In this document: one piece after another, positions 28,277 to 37,300 of the stretch
How positions within the stretch are numbered: position 1 is the stretch's first letter
How the letters are laid out: each line of letters opens with the position of its first letter
NCBI GenBank assembly: GCA_964612555.1
Contig: CAZTBW010000004.1
Coordinates: 62,001-126,000 of the forward strand
DNA length: 64,000 bases
Reading direction: 5' to 3'
Source: DAOLCO01 sp964612555
GTDB lineage: Bacteria; Bdellovibrionota_C; UBA2361; SZUA-149; DAOLCO01
Made by a program: the position numbers and the translations under genes
The notes under the pieces: generated by a model
Databases searched by the model: none
What the model saw: the letters and a program-made list of their open reading frames with translations, nothing else
What the model was told of the DNA's origin: nothing

Positions 28277-30973
28277 ATGAATACAGAAAACCCAACAAGC
28301 TCATTAAAAAAATATGAATTTTCAAAATGGGATGAAGATCTCCGATTTCTCAGAGACACGCTCCACGAAACTCTCCTTGAGTTGGGAATGTCGGAGGTTG
28401 CGCGTCTGCTACCCTGGGGCACCGCTGAGCTTGCGGTTAAATCAGTGACTCTACCCTTATCTGAACGTGCTATTCAAGTCTTCTCTCTCTGTTTTCAGCT
28501 TCTCAATATGGTTGAAGAAAATACCGCAAATCAGATCAGGCGGGATAAAGGGTATTCAGGTGAGGGGCTTTGGGAAGATGCCTTTGAGCATTGCAAAAAA
28601 CATTCTCTGTCATTTGCAGAGCTCAATCATTTTTTTTCAAATATACATCTTGAGCCGGTCCTTACGGCACACCCCACAGAAGCAAAGCGAGCAACCGTAC
28701 TTGAACATCACAGACGATTGTATCTTCTTCTTGTCAAGGCAGAGAACAAAATGTGGTCTGATCTTGAGCGGGAAGGGATTCGGGAAGATATCCAATCCTT
28801 GCTGGAGTGTCTCCTCAGAACCGGTGACCTCTATCTTGAGCGACCCGAGGTAGCAGATGAACTGAGAAATATCACCTACTATCTTAAGAGCACCTTCCCT
28901 TCAGCACTACAGGTATTAAACAGAAGATTTCGTCAATCCTGGGAACTTCACTATTCGGAAGAAGCAAAAAACGGAAATTATCCGGTATTTCCCAAACTGA
29001 GTTTTGGCACCTGGGTAGGAGGAGATCGTGACGGGCATCCTTTTGTAAACAGTGAGGTGACCAGAAAAACCCTGCTTACGCTCAGGAGTCTGGCGATTCA
29101 AAATATTTCCGAATCACTTATTGAGCTTGTACGAGTTCTCAGCCTGAATGACCGACTACAAAAAATCCCTCATTCACTGGAGAAGAGAAGCAGGGAATTA
29201 GCTGAAATCATCGGCAGAGACAAGGCAGACCTTTGTCTTAAACGTAATCCGGGGGAACCCTGGCGACAATATATAAACCTCATCATTTCAAGAGTTCCCC
29301 CTCCTGAAGGACATCCTGAAAATATTCATTATAAAAAACCTTCAGAGTTGATCTCTGATCTTGAGATAATCAGAGACGCCCTCATTGAGATTGGTGCAAA
29401 ACGCCTTGCTTTTAATGAAGTGGAGCCGGTTATAGTAATAGCAAAAGCATTCGGATTTCACCTTGCAACTCTTGATATTCGACAAAACAGTGGATTTCAT
29501 GATCGGGCAATCTCCCAGCTCATCCATGCCGCAGGGCACGAGGATTATGCTTTTAGTGAATGGGGTGTGGAAAAACGAATTTCCTTTCTGAATAATGAAC
29601 TCCAAAGTAGAAGACCGTTTGTTCAGGCTTCCGTTTCTGTCGGGCAAGAAGGTGATGAAATAAGAAAAACTTTAAGGGTGATTGCAGAACATGGAAGCAC
29701 TTATGGATTTGACGGCATAGGTTCACTTATTGTCAGTATGACAAGAGACCTCTCAGATCTGCTCAGTGTGTATGTCCTTGCAAAGGAATCGGAGCTTGCC
29801 ACATTTGAAACAGAAAATCTTCACTGTCCGGTGCCGGTAGTACCGCTTTTTGAAACCATAGATGACCTGAAAAGAAGTTTTTCTGTAGTAAAAGATTTTA
29901 TCAGACACCCGGTCACTTCCGGACACGCCACAACATATCAGATCATGATCGGGTACAGTGACAGCAGTAAAGACGGGGGAGTTCTTTCAAGCTATTGGAA
30001 TCTGTATCACACTCAGGACACTCTTACAAAAATAGGACAAGAGGAAGGAGTGCATTTTCGTTTTTTTCATGGAAGAGGTGGCACAGTCAGTCGTGGAGCA
30101 GGTCCAACCGGAAGATTTCTCGCAGCACTCCCACCCGGTTCATTTGCAAGTGGTCTCAGAATGACAGAACAGGGAGAAACCATTTCTCAAAAATACGCAA
30201 ACCTTCTCACTGCCTCTTACAACCTCGAACTACTACACGCAGGTACCATCATTCATGGATTACACAGCACTCATCAAAACGTATCTGATACCCTCATCAG
30301 TGGAAACGCCATACTTTCGGACATAAGCCAGAGTGCGTATCAAAATCTTCTCACTCATAAGCATTTTGTTCGTTTCTTTCGTCAGGCTACCCCTATTGAT
30401 GTTATTGAACACAGTCGATTTGGTTCCCGTCCTCCAAAACGAACCGGCGCGGAAACTCTGGAAGACTTACGAGCCATCCCTTGGGTCTTTAGCTGGAATC
30501 AATCACGTTTTTTCCTAAGCAGCTGGTACGGGGTTGGGACTGCGCTTCTGACTTTAAAAAACGAGGACCCTGAAAAATGGGAAGCGCTTGCTTCTGAAAT
30601 CAATACATGGGCTCCTTCCAGATACATTTTTACCAATATTGAATCGAGTATCTTTTCAGCCAGTTCACATTTTATGAAGGCATATGCATCACTGGTTGAA
30701 GATAAAAACATTCGTGATGAAATCCTGAACCTGATTCTTTCAGAATATGAATTAAGCACTCGTATGATCACAGAACTTTTCAAAAAACATTTCGAGTCCA
30801 GACGACCCAGACTTTTCCGCACCCTTGAATACAGAGACAAACCACTAGAAATCCTCCACAACACCCAGATTCATCTCCTAAAAGAATGGAGAAAAACCCA
30901 AAACGAAGACACCCTCACACAACTCCTCCTGGTAACAAACGCCATCGCAGGAGGGCTCAGAACAACAGGATAG
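28277..30973 (+). CDS. ppc: Phosphoenolpyruvate carboxylase
   Basis: 898 residues, full length. The catalytic motifs are present: LTAHPTEAKR with His132, GYSDSSKDGG with Lys565, FHGRGGTVSRGAGP, and the C-terminus ending GGLRTTG where most enzymes end in NTG. It carboxylates PEP to oxaloacetate and refills the TCA cycle. The terminal TTG variant is minor and I would not expect it to inactivate the enzyme. It is transcribed alone, diverging from the GT-C-like gene, and is followed by a palindromic segment and tRNA-Arg. Confidence 0.96.
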   Translation: MNTENPTSSLKKYEFSKWDEDLRFLRDTLHETLLELGMSEVARLLPWGTAELAVKSVTLPLSERAIQVFSLCFQLLNMVEENTANQIRRDKGYSGEGLWEDAFEHCKKHSLSFAELNHFFSNIHLEPVLTAHPTEAKRATVLEHHRRLYLLLVKAENKMWSDLEREGIREDIQSLLECLLRTGDLYLERPEVADELRNITYYLKSTFPSALQVLNRRFRQSWELHYSEEAKNGNYPVFPKLSFGTWVGGDRDGHPFVNSEVTRKTLLTLRSLAIQNISESLIELVRVLSLNDRLQKIPHSLEKRSRELAEIIGRDKADLCLKRNPGEPWRQYINLIISRVPPPEGHPENIHYKKPSELISDLEIIRDALIEIGAKRLAFNEVEPVIVIAKAFGFHLATLDIRQNSGFHDRAISQLIHAAGHEDYAFSEWGVEKRISFLNNELQSRRPFVQASVSVGQEGDEIRKTLRVIAEHGSTYGFDGIGSLIVSMTRDLSDLLSVYVLAKESELATFETENLHCPVPVVPLFETIDDLKRSFSVVKDFIRHPVTSGHATTYQIMIGYSDSSKDGGVLSSYWNLYHTQDTLTKIGQEEGVHFRFFHGRGGTVSRGAGPTGRFLAALPPGSFASGLRMTEQGETISQKYANLLTASYNLELLHAGTIIHGLHSTHQNVSDTLISGNAILSDISQSAYQNLLTHKHFVRFFRQATPIDVIEHSRFGSRPPKRTGAETLEDLRAIPWVFSWNQSRFFLSSWYGVGTALLTLKNEDPEKWEALASEINTWAPSRYIFTNIESSIFSASSHFMKAYASLVEDKNIRDEILNLILSEYELSTRMITELFKKHFESRRPRLFRTLEYRDKPLEILHNTQIHLLKEWRKTQNEDTLTQLLLVTNAIAGGLRTTG

Positions 30974-31078
30974 TCCTTCGACCAATAAGTTTTTGCACAT
31001 GCAAAAACACTAAACATAGCTCAGGACTAGTGCCGAGCGATACCTCAAAGTGAAAAAACTTTCCAGTCGAGGCACTAG
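30973..31078. repeat. Palindromic segment after ppc, candidate dispersed repeat
   Basis: Two inverted repeats in tandem. Arms 30989-30997 and 31000-31008 form a perfect 9-bp stem (GTTTTTGCA / TGCAAAAAC) that may also end ppc transcription. Arms 31027-31034 and 31071-31078 form an 8-bp stem (CTAGTGCC / GGCACTAG). The flanks contain CCTTCGAC and AGCTCAGGAC, resembling a dispersed palindrome family known in many environmental genomes. Copy number cannot be judged here. Confidence 0.45.
30989..31008 (+). terminator. Candidate terminator of ppc
   Basis: Perfect 9-bp inverted repeat with a 2-base loop, 16 bases after the ppc stop. The T-rich part is inside the stem rather than after it, so termination is plausible but not certain. 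Confidence 0.4.
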
Positions 31079-31166
31079 AAAACCTATAAATTTCATATTC
31101 TGATTAGAAATCAGTTGTAAGGGCTGGCAATGGATTCGCATATATAGTATAACCCCGAAAATCCAT

Positions 31167-31240
31167 GCACCCATAGCTCAGTTGGATAGAGCAACTGACT
31201 TCTAATCAGTAGGTCGGACGTTCGAGTCGTCCTGGGTGCA
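31167..31240 (+). tRNA. tRNA-Arg (anticodon UCU)
   Basis: Cloverleaf folds by eye: acceptor GCACCCA/TGGGTGC perfect 7 bp, anticodon stem ACTGA/TCAGT with loop CTTCTAA, anticodon TCT, T-arm GGACG-TTCGAGT-CGTCC. Discriminator A at 31240. The 3' CCA is not encoded (TTTT follows), so CCA must be added after transcription. It converges on rarA. Confidence 0.95.
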
Positions 31241-31254
31241 TTTTCTTCTTACCC

Positions 31255-32565
31255 CTATTTTATCATGCCTCGTAGTCGCTTCAAGCGTTCCTTGATTTGG
31301 GGGTCAATTCCTTGAGTGCCTGGTTCATACACAACGACATCTCCCAACTCTTCAGGTAAATACCGCTCCGGTACAAAGGCATCAGGGTAGTCATGGGGAT
31401 ATTTATATCCAATTGAGTTCCCCATCTCCTTCATCAGTTCAGTTGGAGCGTTTCTGAGGTGTTTGGGAATCTCAATCCCCTGATTTTCTGAAACGATCTT
31501 CTGCATCTTTCTCAGTGCCATATAGGTCGCATTGGATTTTGGGCAAGAGGCAAGGTAACATGCGGCATGTGCCAGCGGTATCATACCTTCGGGGAGCCCC
31601 ACCCGTTCAAGTGCCTGATCTGCATTGAGTGCAATTTGCAGTGCTCTGGGGTCACAGTTTGCATCTTCTGATGCAAAGATAATCATTCTTCGTGAAATAA
31701 AAAGAGGGTCTTCACCCGATTCAATAGCACGAATCATGTAATATAAAGCCGCATCAGGGTCAGAACCCCGCATGGATTTTATAAATGCAGATATGCAGTC
31801 ATAATGATAGTCACCTGACTGATCAAAAGGCTTTGGTTGAGTACCAAATGATTCCTCAACGTCATTTCTGGTAATTTTATCTCGCTTATCAGTATGAACG
31901 TACAAAGCAGTCCACTCAAGAGCATTCAGCGCTCTTCTTGCATCACCACCAGCCAGTTTTGCAATGCACTCCCTGGCATTTTCTTCAATTTGAAGCCCGT
32001 ACTTACCAAGCCCTCTTTTAGAATCTAAAAGAGCGCGGGTAACGAGAATTTTAATATCATCTTCAGATAAAAGAGAAAGTGACACTACACGCATTCTACT
32101 TAAGAGAGCAGAACGTAATCTGAAACTGACATTATCGGTAGTCATACCAATAACAGTCAAAATACCAGACTCTACATGGGGCAGAAACGCATCCTGCTGA
32201 CTTCGATTAAAACGATGTATCTCATCAACAAGAGCAAGAGTACGTTTACCACTGAGTCTCATGTTATTCTCAGCACCAACAACCACTTCACGAAGCTCCT
32301 TAACCCCATCAAGGACTCCCGATAGTCGTACAAAATCATATCCACTCTGTTCTGCTATTACTTTAGCAAGTGTAGTCTTTCCGGTTCCCGGTGGTCCCCA
32401 GAAAATCATTGAAGGAATCAAGGCACCCTGATCACGCAGAATCTTGCCAAGAGGAGCATCTCTTCCTATCACATTCAGATGCCCCACCACTTCATCAAGT
32501 GTTCGTGGACGCATGCGCTCTGCAAGAGGAGTCACAAAAGAATTTGAAAAAAGACCATCTGACAT
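31255..32565 (-). CDS. rarA: Replication-associated recombination protein A (RarA/MgsA)
   Basis: 436 residues, AAA+ clamp-loader-like ATPase. Walker A GPPGTGKTT, Walker B LALVDEIHRFN, sensor and SRC-like TDNVSFRLRSALLSR are visible, and the C-terminal tetramerisation region contains YKYPHDYPDAFVPERYLP, the RarA/WRNIP1 ending. RarA acts at stalled replication forks and on SSB-coated DNA in the cytoplasm. It lies 51 bases after the PIG-V-like gene on the same strand and ends 14 bases from the convergent tRNA-Arg. Confidence 0.95.
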   Translation of the reverse strand: MSDGLFSNSFVTPLAERMRPRTLDEVVGHLNVIGRDAPLGKILRDQGALIPSMIFWGPPGTGKTTLAKVIAEQSGYDFVRLSGVLDGVKELREVVVGAENNMRLSGKRTLALVDEIHRFNRSQQDAFLPHVESGILTVIGMTTDNVSFRLRSALLSRMRVVSLSLLSEDDIKILVTRALLDSKRGLGKYGLQIEENARECIAKLAGGDARRALNALEWTALYVHTDKRDKITRNDVEESFGTQPKPFDQSGDYHYDCISAFIKSMRGSDPDAALYYMIRAIESGEDPLFISRRMIIFASEDANCDPRALQIALNADQALERVGLPEGMIPLAHAACYLASCPKSNATYMALRKMQKIVSENQGIEIPKHLRNAPTELMKEMGNSIGYKYPHDYPDAFVPERYLPEELGDVVVYEPGTQGIDPQIKERLKRLRGMIK

Positions 32566-32616
32566 AAAAGATCACATTATAAAGATCACATTATAATGAA
32601 TTCAAGCAAACAAACA

Positions 32617-33729
32617 TCAAAACGCCCACAAACCGTTCACATACATGGAAGAAAAATATAACATCAGAGAAAAGGAAGATAAAATAATCATGGCAAACAA
32701 TAAACGCTTATTTACCAGAGATAAAATCAAAAACAAGGGAAAACAGCAAAGCACATATCTGGGCATCGCTATCAGATGAGTGCAGGATGAAAGAAAAAGC
32801 AGATATATCAGACTAAACAGGGAATATACCTCTGGAATTTTCTTCAGACCATATACAGAGATGATACATCCACCAATCAAAAAGATGGAACTCCACGTAC
32901 GAATCATGGAGAAATCTTTATCTATCAAAAGATAAGGATTTCTCCAGAGTGAAATAAAGGTATCAAACGATTCCTGAAATGGGAAAGAGCCGAACTTGAT
33001 TGTATAATCAGGTCTATACGTATACAAAAACATAAAATCGTCATGATAGAGGTAGCCTATAATGTTTTGAAAACAGAAAGCAATTGCAGGTATAAGAAAA
33101 TACAGAATTTGATAAAATCGAAACTTCTTATTAGTCAGAATATAAAACAGGAAAACCGGAATCAAAACAAAACCCACAGATCTGCTTAACATAGATCCTG
33201 CAAGCGAGAGTGAAGCTAACAAGAGGCTCTCTCTAACTCTCAAGAAATAAAAGAAAAGCAAAGTAAAAAATAAAAATATCGACTCAGAGTACGGCGCAAA
33301 AAGGAAATATGCAGTTGGAAAAATATTCAGAAGCAAAGTAGCAAAATATGCCTTCTCTCTGGATTTAAATTCAAACTTCACCAAAGAAAAAAGAATAAAA
33401 GATACAAATACCGAAAATACATTTGAAACAATGAAAGATGAAGTAGAATAAGAAAATCCCGTAAGATATTCTGTAACAGAAGTAGCAAAGGGGAACATTG
33501 GGGGAAAGAAAATCATAAAACGATTATCATCTTCCTCATACGCCTTTCCATATCCATGCTCGGCTATTTTCTGATAATGCAAAGCATCCCAGTGGTTCCA
33601 GATCGTAAAAACAGTTTCATCGGGATACTTTTCAAAATCAAACTGATACACCCCCCAAACAAAAAGCCCCGCTTTCAGGAAGATCAGCGCGATGAGAATA
33701 AATAGATAGTCTTTCAGAGTATTGTTCAT
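32617..33729 (-). CDS. PIG-V-like membrane mannosyltransferase
   Basis: 370 residues with about 9-10 transmembrane segments. The first periplasmic loop reads NHWDALHYQKIAEHGYG and then FPPMFPF, matching the WDxxHY...GY...FPxxP pattern of PIG-V-like GT-C glycosyltransferases. In eukaryotes PIG-V adds a mannose to GPI; bacterial members likely transfer sugars from polyprenyl-phosphate donors to glycolipids or proteins. The acceptor is unknown. It sits between tRNA-Thr (upstream) and rarA (downstream), with a 17-bp inverted repeat in the leader. Confidence 0.75.
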   Translation of the reverse strand: MNNTLKDYLFILIALIFLKAGLFVWGVYQFDFEKYPDETVFTIWNHWDALHYQKIAEHGYGKAYEEDDNRFMIFFPPMFPFATSVTEYLTGFSYSTSSFIVSNVFSVFVSFILFSLVKFEFKSREKAYFATLLLNIFPTAYFLFAPYSESIFLFFTLLFFYFLRVRESLLLASLSLAGSMLSRSVGFVLIPVFLFYILTNKKFRFYQILYFLIPAIAFCFQNIIGYLYHDDFMFLYTYRPDYTIKFGSFPFQESFDTFISLWRNPYLLIDKDFSMIRTWSSIFLIGGCIISVYGLKKIPEVYSLFSLIYLLFLSSCTHLIAMPRYVLCCFPLFLILSLVNKRLLFAMIILSSFSLMLYFSSMYVNGLWAF

Positions 33730-33742
33730 TTTATGAGAATGG

Positions 33743-33843
33743 ATTCTACCCTTTTTGCAAAGACAGCCCGTACCACTCCTTCACAAGCATGTAAAATGCT
33801 CATTAACAATAATCAAGTACGCTCTCTGCAAAAAGGGTAGAAT
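33743..33843. repeat. 17-bp perfect inverted repeat beside tRNA-Thr
   Basis: Arms 33743-33759 and 33827-33843 are exact reverse complements (ATTCTACCCTTTTTGCA on the left). The right arm ends at the encoded CCA of tRNA-Thr. The 67-base interior holds a smaller palindrome (AGCAT...ATGCT). It could be a tRNA-processing or terminator structure, or the scar of a mobile element at a tRNA end. Confidence 0.6.
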
Positions 33844-33918
33844 GGAGCTGACGATGGGACTTGAACCCGCAACCTGCTGATTACAAGTCAGCTGCTCTAC
33901 CAATTGAGCTACGTCAGC
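33843..33918 (-). tRNA. tRNA-Thr (anticodon UGU)
   Basis: On the minus strand the acceptor GCTGACG pairs perfectly with CGTCAGC. The anticodon loop CTTGTAA gives anticodon TGT. The T-arm GCGGG-TTCAAGT-CCCAT is normal. Discriminator T is followed by an encoded CCA (33845-33843), giving 76 nt in all. The neighbouring tRNA-Arg lacks the encoded CCA. Confidence 0.95.
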
Positions 33919-34098
33919 CCGAGGTGCGCTAAATTGCCATTAATTGGGTAAAATGACAAGCCTAATTATTTAGTATTATTATAAGTTTTAATTTTGCTAT
34001 ATTTTTTTGTGTTTTTTCATAAAGATTTTCTATCTTAAGGGAACCCCAGCAGGTACCATGGTTTATATCTGTTGAGTCTGGAGTCTCTATAAAACTAC

Positions 34099-37000
34099 AT
34101 GGCACTTCCCGAGCAGCAACATTCAATAGAGTCCGTAATTGAAGAGACTCTTTTTCTCCTTGGTAATCTTGAAGTTGACCTGCCCTCCCGATTCAAGGAA
34201 GCCGTCAAACTTCTTACCGAAAAAACAGCTTCCATCTTCAGATATGACCGGGTAGGTCTCTGGTTCTTTGATGAAGAAAAAAAAGTACTTACCGCAGAAA
34301 ATGTATATGATACGAGATTTCGAAAGCATATCTCCGGAGTGCGGGTAGGTATATCTGACTATCCACTATATGTAGAGGTCTTGCGCACTGTAAGAGCTCA
34401 CTCCATTCCAGTCATAAACGAATCAAACGTACCCTCAGATCTTCTTCTGGAATATTTTAAAAAATTTGATATCCGATCTCTTATCAGTAGCAGTATATGG
34501 CATAAAGGCGACCTTATCGGAGTAATATCCGGAAGTACGGTTGGCAGAAACCATAGCTGGTCGCTACAGGAAAGGCTGTATTTTGCATCACTTGGAGACC
34601 TGGTCTCCAAATGGATAATAGAGTCGACATCTGACTCATCAGAAAACACCGAACAAAGAATTTCACTGCGTAAACTGGTAAAAGAACTCTCAATTCTCTG
34701 CTCACGGGGAAGTTTTGTAGGCTTCAAGGAAGCAACTCAAACCTCACTTACCTCCATCAACAAGATTGTACACGCACACAGAACAAGAGCGATTGTAATA
34801 GAAAACAGAGACAGCTATTTTCTCTCAAGTGCCACAGAAGAAATAAAACCTGTCCCGATCGACCTCTCAAAAAAAATATTTCTACTTGCCACCAATTCAA
34901 AAGTCATATGGATACCGGACATCTCCCAATCACATCAGTACACAACACAAATAATAAAGAAACTGGGGTTCAAAGATCACTCGGCAGTACTTATCGCTCC
35001 TTTTGGAACAAGTAACGAGCACCGTTTCCATGATGAAAAAACAAATACCCATGGGGTACTCTGTATAGAGTTCAGACCACCCGCACCCCCCTGGAACGAT
35101 ACCCTTAAAGAAGTACTCCTTTGCGCCACTGAAGCATTTTCAATCCTTGCACAACATGCCCACACAAAAGCACTGTACAGGGAAAGTCTGGACATTGCCC
35201 GTGCCGCTTTTGAACACTCATCAGTAGGCATGGTTCTTTTTAATTCAGTGGGGAAAATTTTAAAGATTAACAAATCATTTACCAAGATGATTGGCGGACA
35301 GCCTGAACACTACCACAGGATGAGCATCTGGAAGGCGGTACCTTCATTACTGGACCACTTCCTGCATCTGGAGACCATTAAAAATGCAACTGATGGCTCC
35401 AGCTACCAATTCGAGGAAATGCTGAATTCCTCCACGGACAAAAAGTGGGGACTCTTTAACATATCTTTTGTACCGGGCACCAAAGATGTAAAAAATCGTT
35501 CCGAAGGTTACTTTCTCTTACAGGCACTCGACATTACTCAAAGGAAAAAAGCCCTGATTGCACTTTCAGAACAAAGAACATTTTTCCGGACTGTAATTGA
35601 CACCGACCCGAACTTTATCTTTGCCAAAGATAAAAACGGAGTCTTTACTCTTGCAAATAAAGCGGTAGCAGAAGCATATGGCACCACAGTAGAGGGGATT
35701 TTAGGTAAAACCGATTCCGATTTTAATTCAAATCAGGAGCAGGTAAACGGCTATCGGGAAGATGATCTGTACGTGCTTCGTGAAGGGAAAATTCTTAACG
35801 AAATCGAAGAAGTGATAACTGACTCCAAGGGCGCCACTCGCTATCTCCAAACGGTCAAATCCCCCATCTTTGATAAAAACGGGGTGCCGATATACGTACT
35901 TGGTGTATCAACTGACATTACTGAAAGAAAAAAGTCTGAAGAGAAAAAACAGGAGCTACTTAGAAAGCTTGAACACACACAAAAACTTGAAAGTCTCGGA
36001 GTATTGGCAAGTGGCATTGCACACGATTTCAACAATCTGCTACTTGGAATCATTGGAAACTCTGCCCTGTCCCTGAAATATATTGAGGAAGGCAGTCCTG
36101 CAAAAAGCTTTATTGAAAAAACGGTTGCCGCAGCAGAAAATGCGACAGAGCTTACTTCACAGCTTTTATCTTATTCCGGTAAAGGCACATTCTTTATAAC
36201 CCCGGTGGAGCTCACCACGGCAGTTCGGGAAACATCCATGCTCGTAGAAAGAATCACGGAAAAAAAGGGAAATGTTATTTTTTCAGTTCCAACAGAAGAC
36301 ATCATCATTGATGCGGATATGGGACAACTTCGCCAGGTCATTCTCAACCTGATCACCAATGCCGCAGATGCTATTGAAACCACAAATGGAGAAATTGTTA
36401 TAAAGACAGACACCCAGTATCTGGACTCCCTTCCTCCTGATGTGGTAAGCGAAGACTTCAGAGTATCCAAAGGAACCTATGCGGTGCTTGAGGTTCAGGA
36501 TAACGGCTGCGGAATGAGTGATGAAGTCAAGAGAAACATATTTGACCCGTTTTTCACCACCAAGAGTACCGGCAGAGGTCTTGGTCTTGCCTCTGTACTG
36601 GGAATAGTAAGATCTCATAAAGGAATGTTGTGTCTTACCTCCTCTCCCGGTCAGGGATCTAATTTTCGAATATATCTGCCTCTCTCAAAATCACCGGATA
36701 AATATATCACGGAGAAGTTCAGCCCGAATCCATTGGTAAGACCGACAACAAATCATAATGTACGTGTCCTCCTCATAGAAGACGATATAATTCCAAGGGA
36801 AGTGTGCATGTACATGCTGGAAAGCTACGGATATAAGGTGATCACTGCCCGAAATGGAGAGGAAGGCGTCATATTATTCAAACAGCATATGGATTCAATC
36901 TCTGCCATCATCCTTGACTGGACCATGCCCAAACTTGATGGAAGTGAGGTCTTCAAAAGAATAAGGAGTCTCAATAAGAAAATTCCCATCTTGATAACCA

Positions 37001-37134
37001 GTGGACATGACGAAAATCATTTCTCCCAAAGCTTCTCTAATGATCTTTTTTCAGGTTTTATCCAAAAACCTTTTGTACCCGCCTCCCTTGAAGCTGCCTT
37101 ACACTCACTATTTCACAATGCCAAGTACTTATAA
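34099..37134 (+). CDS. Hybrid sensor histidine kinase/response regulator (GAF-GAF-PAS-PAS-HisKA-HATPase-REC)
   Basis: 1011 residues, no transmembrane segments, so cytoplasmic. Two GAF-like domains (about 20-170 and 195-355) and two PAS domains (about 365-485 and 490-615) precede HisKA with phospho-acceptor His642 in GIAHDFNN. HATPase motifs are the N box NLITNAADAI, then DNGCGM and GRGLGLASV. A C-terminal receiver (about 890-1010) has acceptor Asp940 in ILDWTMP and KPF Lys near 995. The GIAHDFNN form is typical of HWE/NtrB-like kinases that often serve hybrid phosphorelays. No cognate output regulator is adjacent. Confidence 0.92.
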   Translation: MALPEQQHSIESVIEETLFLLGNLEVDLPSRFKEAVKLLTEKTASIFRYDRVGLWFFDEEKKVLTAENVYDTRFRKHISGVRVGISDYPLYVEVLRTVRAHSIPVINESNVPSDLLLEYFKKFDIRSLISSSIWHKGDLIGVISGSTVGRNHSWSLQERLYFASLGDLVSKWIIESTSDSSENTEQRISLRKLVKELSILCSRGSFVGFKEATQTSLTSINKIVHAHRTRAIVIENRDSYFLSSATEEIKPVPIDLSKKIFLLATNSKVIWIPDISQSHQYTTQIIKKLGFKDHSAVLIAPFGTSNEHRFHDEKTNTHGVLCIEFRPPAPPWNDTLKEVLLCATEAFSILAQHAHTKALYRESLDIARAAFEHSSVGMVLFNSVGKILKINKSFTKMIGGQPEHYHRMSIWKAVPSLLDHFLHLETIKNATDGSSYQFEEMLNSSTDKKWGLFNISFVPGTKDVKNRSEGYFLLQALDITQRKKALIALSEQRTFFRTVIDTDPNFIFAKDKNGVFTLANKAVAEAYGTTVEGILGKTDSDFNSNQEQVNGYREDDLYVLREGKILNEIEEVITDSKGATRYLQTVKSPIFDKNGVPIYVLGVSTDITERKKSEEKKQELLRKLEHTQKLESLGVLASGIAHDFNNLLLGIIGNSALSLKYIEEGSPAKSFIEKTVAAAENATELTSQLLSYSGKGTFFITPVELTTAVRETSMLVERITEKKGNVIFSVPTEDIIIDADMGQLRQVILNLITNAADAIETTNGEIVIKTDTQYLDSLPPDVVSEDFRVSKGTYAVLEVQDNGCGMSDEVKRNIFDPFFTTKSTGRGLGLASVLGIVRSHKGMLCLTSSPGQGSNFRIYLPLSKSPDKYITEKFSPNPLVRPTTNHNVRVLLIEDDIIPREVCMYMLESYGYKVITARNGEEGVILFKQHMDSISAIILDWTMPKLDGSEVFKRIRSLNKKIPILITSGHDENHFSQSFSNDLFSGFIQKPFVPASLEAALHSLFHNAKYL

Positions 37135-37184
37135 TCAATAAAAAAATAAATTAATAAAAAAATACTTAAGTTTACACGGATTAT

Positions 37185-37280
37185 GACGATATAACCCCTG
37201 TGTGTTGTATAACACTGCATCGGAAAGGAAATTCCGGGCTCTGATGCACTATTGTAGTAACAAAGTAGTTTACCTACTTT
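37185..37280 (+). promoter_or_regulatory. Structured leader of three consecutive hairpins with possible sigma-28 promoter
   Basis: Hairpins: 37202-37215 (GTGTT/AACAC, GTAT loop); 37216-37248 (TGCATC/GATGCA outer stem enclosing CGGAA/TTCCG); 37262-37280 (AAAGTAG/CTACTTT). Just upstream GACGATAT at 37185-37192 matches 6 of 8 bases of the sigma-28 -10 element, with TAAG 14 bases before it. The predicted start would fall close to the first hairpin. The ribosome site AAGGA (about 37287) and ATG at 37301 follow. Confidence 0.4.
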
Positions 37281-37300
37281 AGTAGTAAGGAAGTAGCGTC

